The notes under the pieces are model-generated. The model ran no database searches. It was not told the origin of the DNA and was given only the letters and a program-made list of their open reading frames with translations. From positions 143,131-168,441 of the forward strand of contig NZ_KI272826.1 of the NCBI RefSeq assembly GCF_000469505.1: DNA of 25,311 nucleotides. Reading direction: 5' to 3'. Positions 23,667 to 25,311 of the stretch are shown in pieces. Numbering within the stretch: the stretch's first letter is position 1; every line of letters begins with the position of its first letter. This DNA comes from Leptotrichia sp. oral taxon 215 str. W9775. Its GTDB lineage: Bacteria; Fusobacteriota; Fusobacteriia; Fusobacteriales; Leptotrichiaceae. The translations under genes and the position numbers were made by a program.

Positions 23667-23678
23667 TGATAATTATCA
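23667..23678 (+). promoter_or_regulatory. Perfect 12-bp palindrome upstream of the methyltransferase gene
   Basis: TGATAATTATCA is a perfect palindrome, followed after five bases by TGATAAC (23684-23690). The GATAAT half-sites resemble Fur-family operators. It ends 27 nt before the start codon, where a repressor could block transcription. No clear promoter was found nearby, so the role is uncertain. Confidence 0.4.
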
Positions 23679-23704
23679 TAGAGTGATAACAAGGAGGAAA
23701 ATGG

Positions 23705-24472
23705 ATGGGAATAAAGGAAAATTCTGAAAATGAAAAAATAAGAAAAAGTGTAGATGAATTTTATAGAAAAATTTCAAAGGATGAGTGCAGGACAGAGGTT
23801 TCTCCCGAAGAAGTGAGTGAGTCTCTTGGATATAGCAGGGAAATGATGGCTCAGTTGCCAAAAGGGGTGGATCTTGGACTTTCGTGTGGAAATCCTCTTG
23901 AAAACTTTGAACTGGGAAATGGGGAAACACTGATAGATTTAGGATGTGGAACAGGGAAGGATTTATTTCTTACAAGGATAAAGTACCCTGATTCAGGAAC
24001 TCTTTATGGGCTGGACAGATTAGATGAAATGATATTGAAGGCTGAAAAAACAAGGGATATGAAGAAATTTAAAAACATTGAATTCAGACAGGGGACACTT
24101 ACATCAATGCCATTTGAACCAGAAAGTATGGATAAGGCAATAAGCAACTGCGTAATAAACCTTGAGCCGGAAAAGCAGGATGTATATAATGAGCTTTACA
24201 GAATATTGAAAAAAGGAGGGAAGTTCTATATTTCAGATATTATGCTTAAAAAGGAACTGCCGGAAGAATGGAAAAAATCGGAGAAAATGCATAATACATG
24301 AGTTGGAGGGGCACTTCTGGAGGAAGAACTGGAAAAAATAATAGAAAAGGCAGGGTTTAAAAATATACTTATTATAAAAGATGAAGTAACGGATGCCTAT
24401 GCTGAAAAATGGGGATATGGATTGAAAATAAAGGAATATATTCAAAGAGGAATGATTATGGGTGAAAAATAA
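23705..24472 (+). CDS. ArsM-like arsenite methyltransferase with in-frame TGA (candidate selenocysteine 199)
   Basis: The gene reads as a 255-residue protein if TGA at 24299-24301 is decoded. SAM-binding motif I is LIDLGCGTG (76-84). ArsM features are LGYSREMMAQLPKGVDLGLSCGNP (Cys61), SNCVINL (Cys149) and an N-terminal Cys28. ArsM proteins then have a conserved arsenic-binding Cys in a C-(I/V)-(A/G/S)-GAL motif before a helix ending in AGF; here it reads TGA-VGGALLEEELEKIIEKAGF, so TGA stands exactly at that Cys. Reading stays open for 57 more codons to TAA at 24470. A hairpin after the TGA fits a bacterial SECIS. ArsM methylates trivalent arsenic with SAM. AAGGAGGA sets the ATG at 23705; the ATG four bases upstream is out of frame. 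The alternative is a nonsense pseudogene. Confidence 0.8.
24299..24326 (+). promoter_or_regulatory. Candidate bacterial SECIS element
   Basis: Sixteen bases after the TGA, CTTC (24314-24317) pairs with GAAG (24323-24326) around loop TGGAG. The spacing, the 4-bp upper stem, the short loop and a G among its first two bases meet the minimal published bacterial SECIS consensus. The stem is short, and lower pairing is weak. Confidence 0.5.
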
Positions 24473-24505
24473 CCTAATGACATACAATGGGAGGAACTAT
24501 AAAAT

Positions 24506-25192
24506 ATGAAAAAGAATGAAATAATGATTTGTGGGAAAAAATGTATCCTGTATTTAAACGAAGATACTGAATATATACTGATACAGCCTGTGGATGAAAA
24601 TGATATAAGTGTGCTGGATAATGAAGTGAAGCACATAGAAGAAAATACAGACAGGAATTTTAGCCTTGTGGCGTTTAAAATAGAAGACTGGAATAGCGAA
24701 CTTACTCCATGGGAAATGCCACTTCTTAGAGGAAAAGGAAATTTTGGAGACGGTGCAACCAGAACATTGGAATTTATAAAAAATGACCTGATACCAGCTT
24801 TGTCAGAATGTATAAATACTGGAAATAATGAGATAAAGTATATTTTAGGAGGGTATTCGCTGGCGGGACTGTTTTCCTTGTGGAGCGGATACCAGACAGA
24901 TATTTTTGAAGGAATAGCTGCGGTTTCTCCATCAGTCTGGTACAAAAGATGGATAGAATACGTGGAAGCTGGAAAACCTTTATCAGAAAAAATTTATCTG
25001 AGCCTCGGAGATACAGAAGAAAAAACAAAACATCAGATTTTGTCTAAAATAGGTGATAATATAAGAAAACAGCATGAAATTCTTGAAAAATCAGAAAATG
25101 TGAAGACAGTTCTTGAATGGAATGAAGGAAATCACTTTCAAAATCCTGATATAAGAACTGCAAAAGGATTTTTATGGGTGATGAATAAGTAG
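24506..25192 (+). CDS. Alpha/beta-hydrolase esterase (esterase D/IroE-like)
   Basis: This 228-residue protein has the nucleophile elbow GGYSLAGLFSLW (Ser118), AAVSPSVWY after it, a strand KIYLSLGDTEEK that carries the acid region, and His210 in EGNHF. This is the order of the putative-esterase family that includes esterase D and siderophore esterases such as IroE and Fes. It has no signal peptide. It lies 33 nt after the methyltransferase gene behind GGGAGGA and is probably cotranscribed. The substrate is unknown. Confidence 0.82.
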   Translation: MKKNEIMICGKKCILYLNEDTEYILIQPVDENDISVLDNEVKHIEENTDRNFSLVAFKIEDWNSELTPWEMPLLRGKGNFGDGATRTLEFIKNDLIPALSECINTGNNEIKYILGGYSLAGLFSLWSGYQTDIFEGIAAVSPSVWYKRWIEYVEAGKPLSEKIYLSLGDTEEKTKHQILSKIGDNIRKQHEILEKSENVKTVLEWNEGNHFQNPDIRTAKGFLWVMNK

Positions 25193-25212
25193 GGGATTTG
25201 AGGGAATAATTT

Positions 25213-25281
25213 ATGAAAAAAATTTTAATAATAACATTATTTTTATTACTAATTTATTATTGTTTTAATAGGGGGAGATAA
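25213..25281 (+). CDS. Tiny hydrophobic ORF (22 residues)
   Basis: The frame reads MKKILIITLFLLLIYYCFNRGR and stops at TAA 25279-25281. It has GAGGGA 8 nt before the ATG and starts 20 nt after the esterase gene. It looks like a single-span membrane peptide or a truncated lipoprotein leader (LIYYC). It is short enough to be chance. Confidence 0.35.
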   Translation: MKKILIITLFLLLIYYCFNRGR

Positions 25282-25296
25282 TTAAAGAAAACCATT

Positions 25297-25311
25297 ATGA
25301 AATTTCAATGC
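25297..25311 (+). CDS. Possible start of a further gene, cut by the window end
   Basis: ATG at 25297 opens a frame of five codons (MKFQC) to the window edge. The upstream AAAGAAAA is a weak ribosome site. Too little is present to identify it. Confidence 0.25.

Noticed and set aside
24299..24301. TGA read as Trp under an alternative genetic code
   Set aside because: TGA ends the lipoprotein gene at 15516-15518, UGG codes for Trp throughout, and the position corresponds to a family Cys, not Trp.
1..25311. CRISPR arrays, prophage or intact insertion sequences
   Set aside because: No regularly spaced repeats, cas genes, integrase or transposase were seen.

Overview
The window is AT-rich, tightly packed bacterial DNA with strong AGGAGG-type ribosome sites and several TTG/GTG starts. 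Low GC, a trpG::trpD fusion, a DKNN-repeat secreted protein and the general gene mix suggest a fusobacterium, most likely of the Leptotrichia group. This is inference from gene style; no marker gene is present.

Layout. 1-236: three tRNA genes (first truncated, then Thr-UGU and Tyr-GUA). 306-665: YbaB/EbfC nucleoid protein with a terminator. 809-5365 (+): a RavA-like MoxR AAA+ ATPase, an unrecognised 194-codon gene, a ViaA-like VWA protein whose N-terminus looks like a catalytically dead LRAT/NlpC-type domain, and an MFS transporter. 5451-7277 (-): exported DKNN-repeat protein. 7402-14039 (-): complete tryptophan operon trpE-trpG::D-C-F-B-A, preceded by a canonical promoter, a 15-codon leader peptide with Trp-Leu-Trp-Trp, and an attenuator terminator. 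14174-18480 (+): PTS lactose/cellobiose IIA, a DUF4846-like lipoprotein, an Asp/Glu-racemase-family protein, a GH1 6-phospho-beta-glucosidase and a TraX-like membrane protein; EIIB and EIIC are not here. 18481-18750: a compact locus with the architecture of a par/Fst-type type I toxin-antitoxin system. 18871-20135 (+): HisJ-like PHP phosphatase and a VOC protein. 20235-22848 (-): pdxS-pdxT-nadR (vitamin B6 and NAD synthesis). 23102-23506 (+): small exported protein. 23705-25192 (+): an ArsM-like arsenite methyltransferase with an in-frame TGA exactly at a conserved arsenic-binding cysteine (candidate selenoprotein), then an esterase. The window ends in a tiny hydrophobic ORF and the first codons of another possible gene.

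The two most notable items are the convergent small-RNA/peptide locus at 18.5-18.75 kb and the TGA-containing ArsM gene at 23.7-24.5 kb. Next come the ribosome-controlled trp attenuator and the pseudo-LRAT/VWA fusion beside the RavA-like ATPase. All pairing, promoter and family statements were made by eye; no database or folding program was run.
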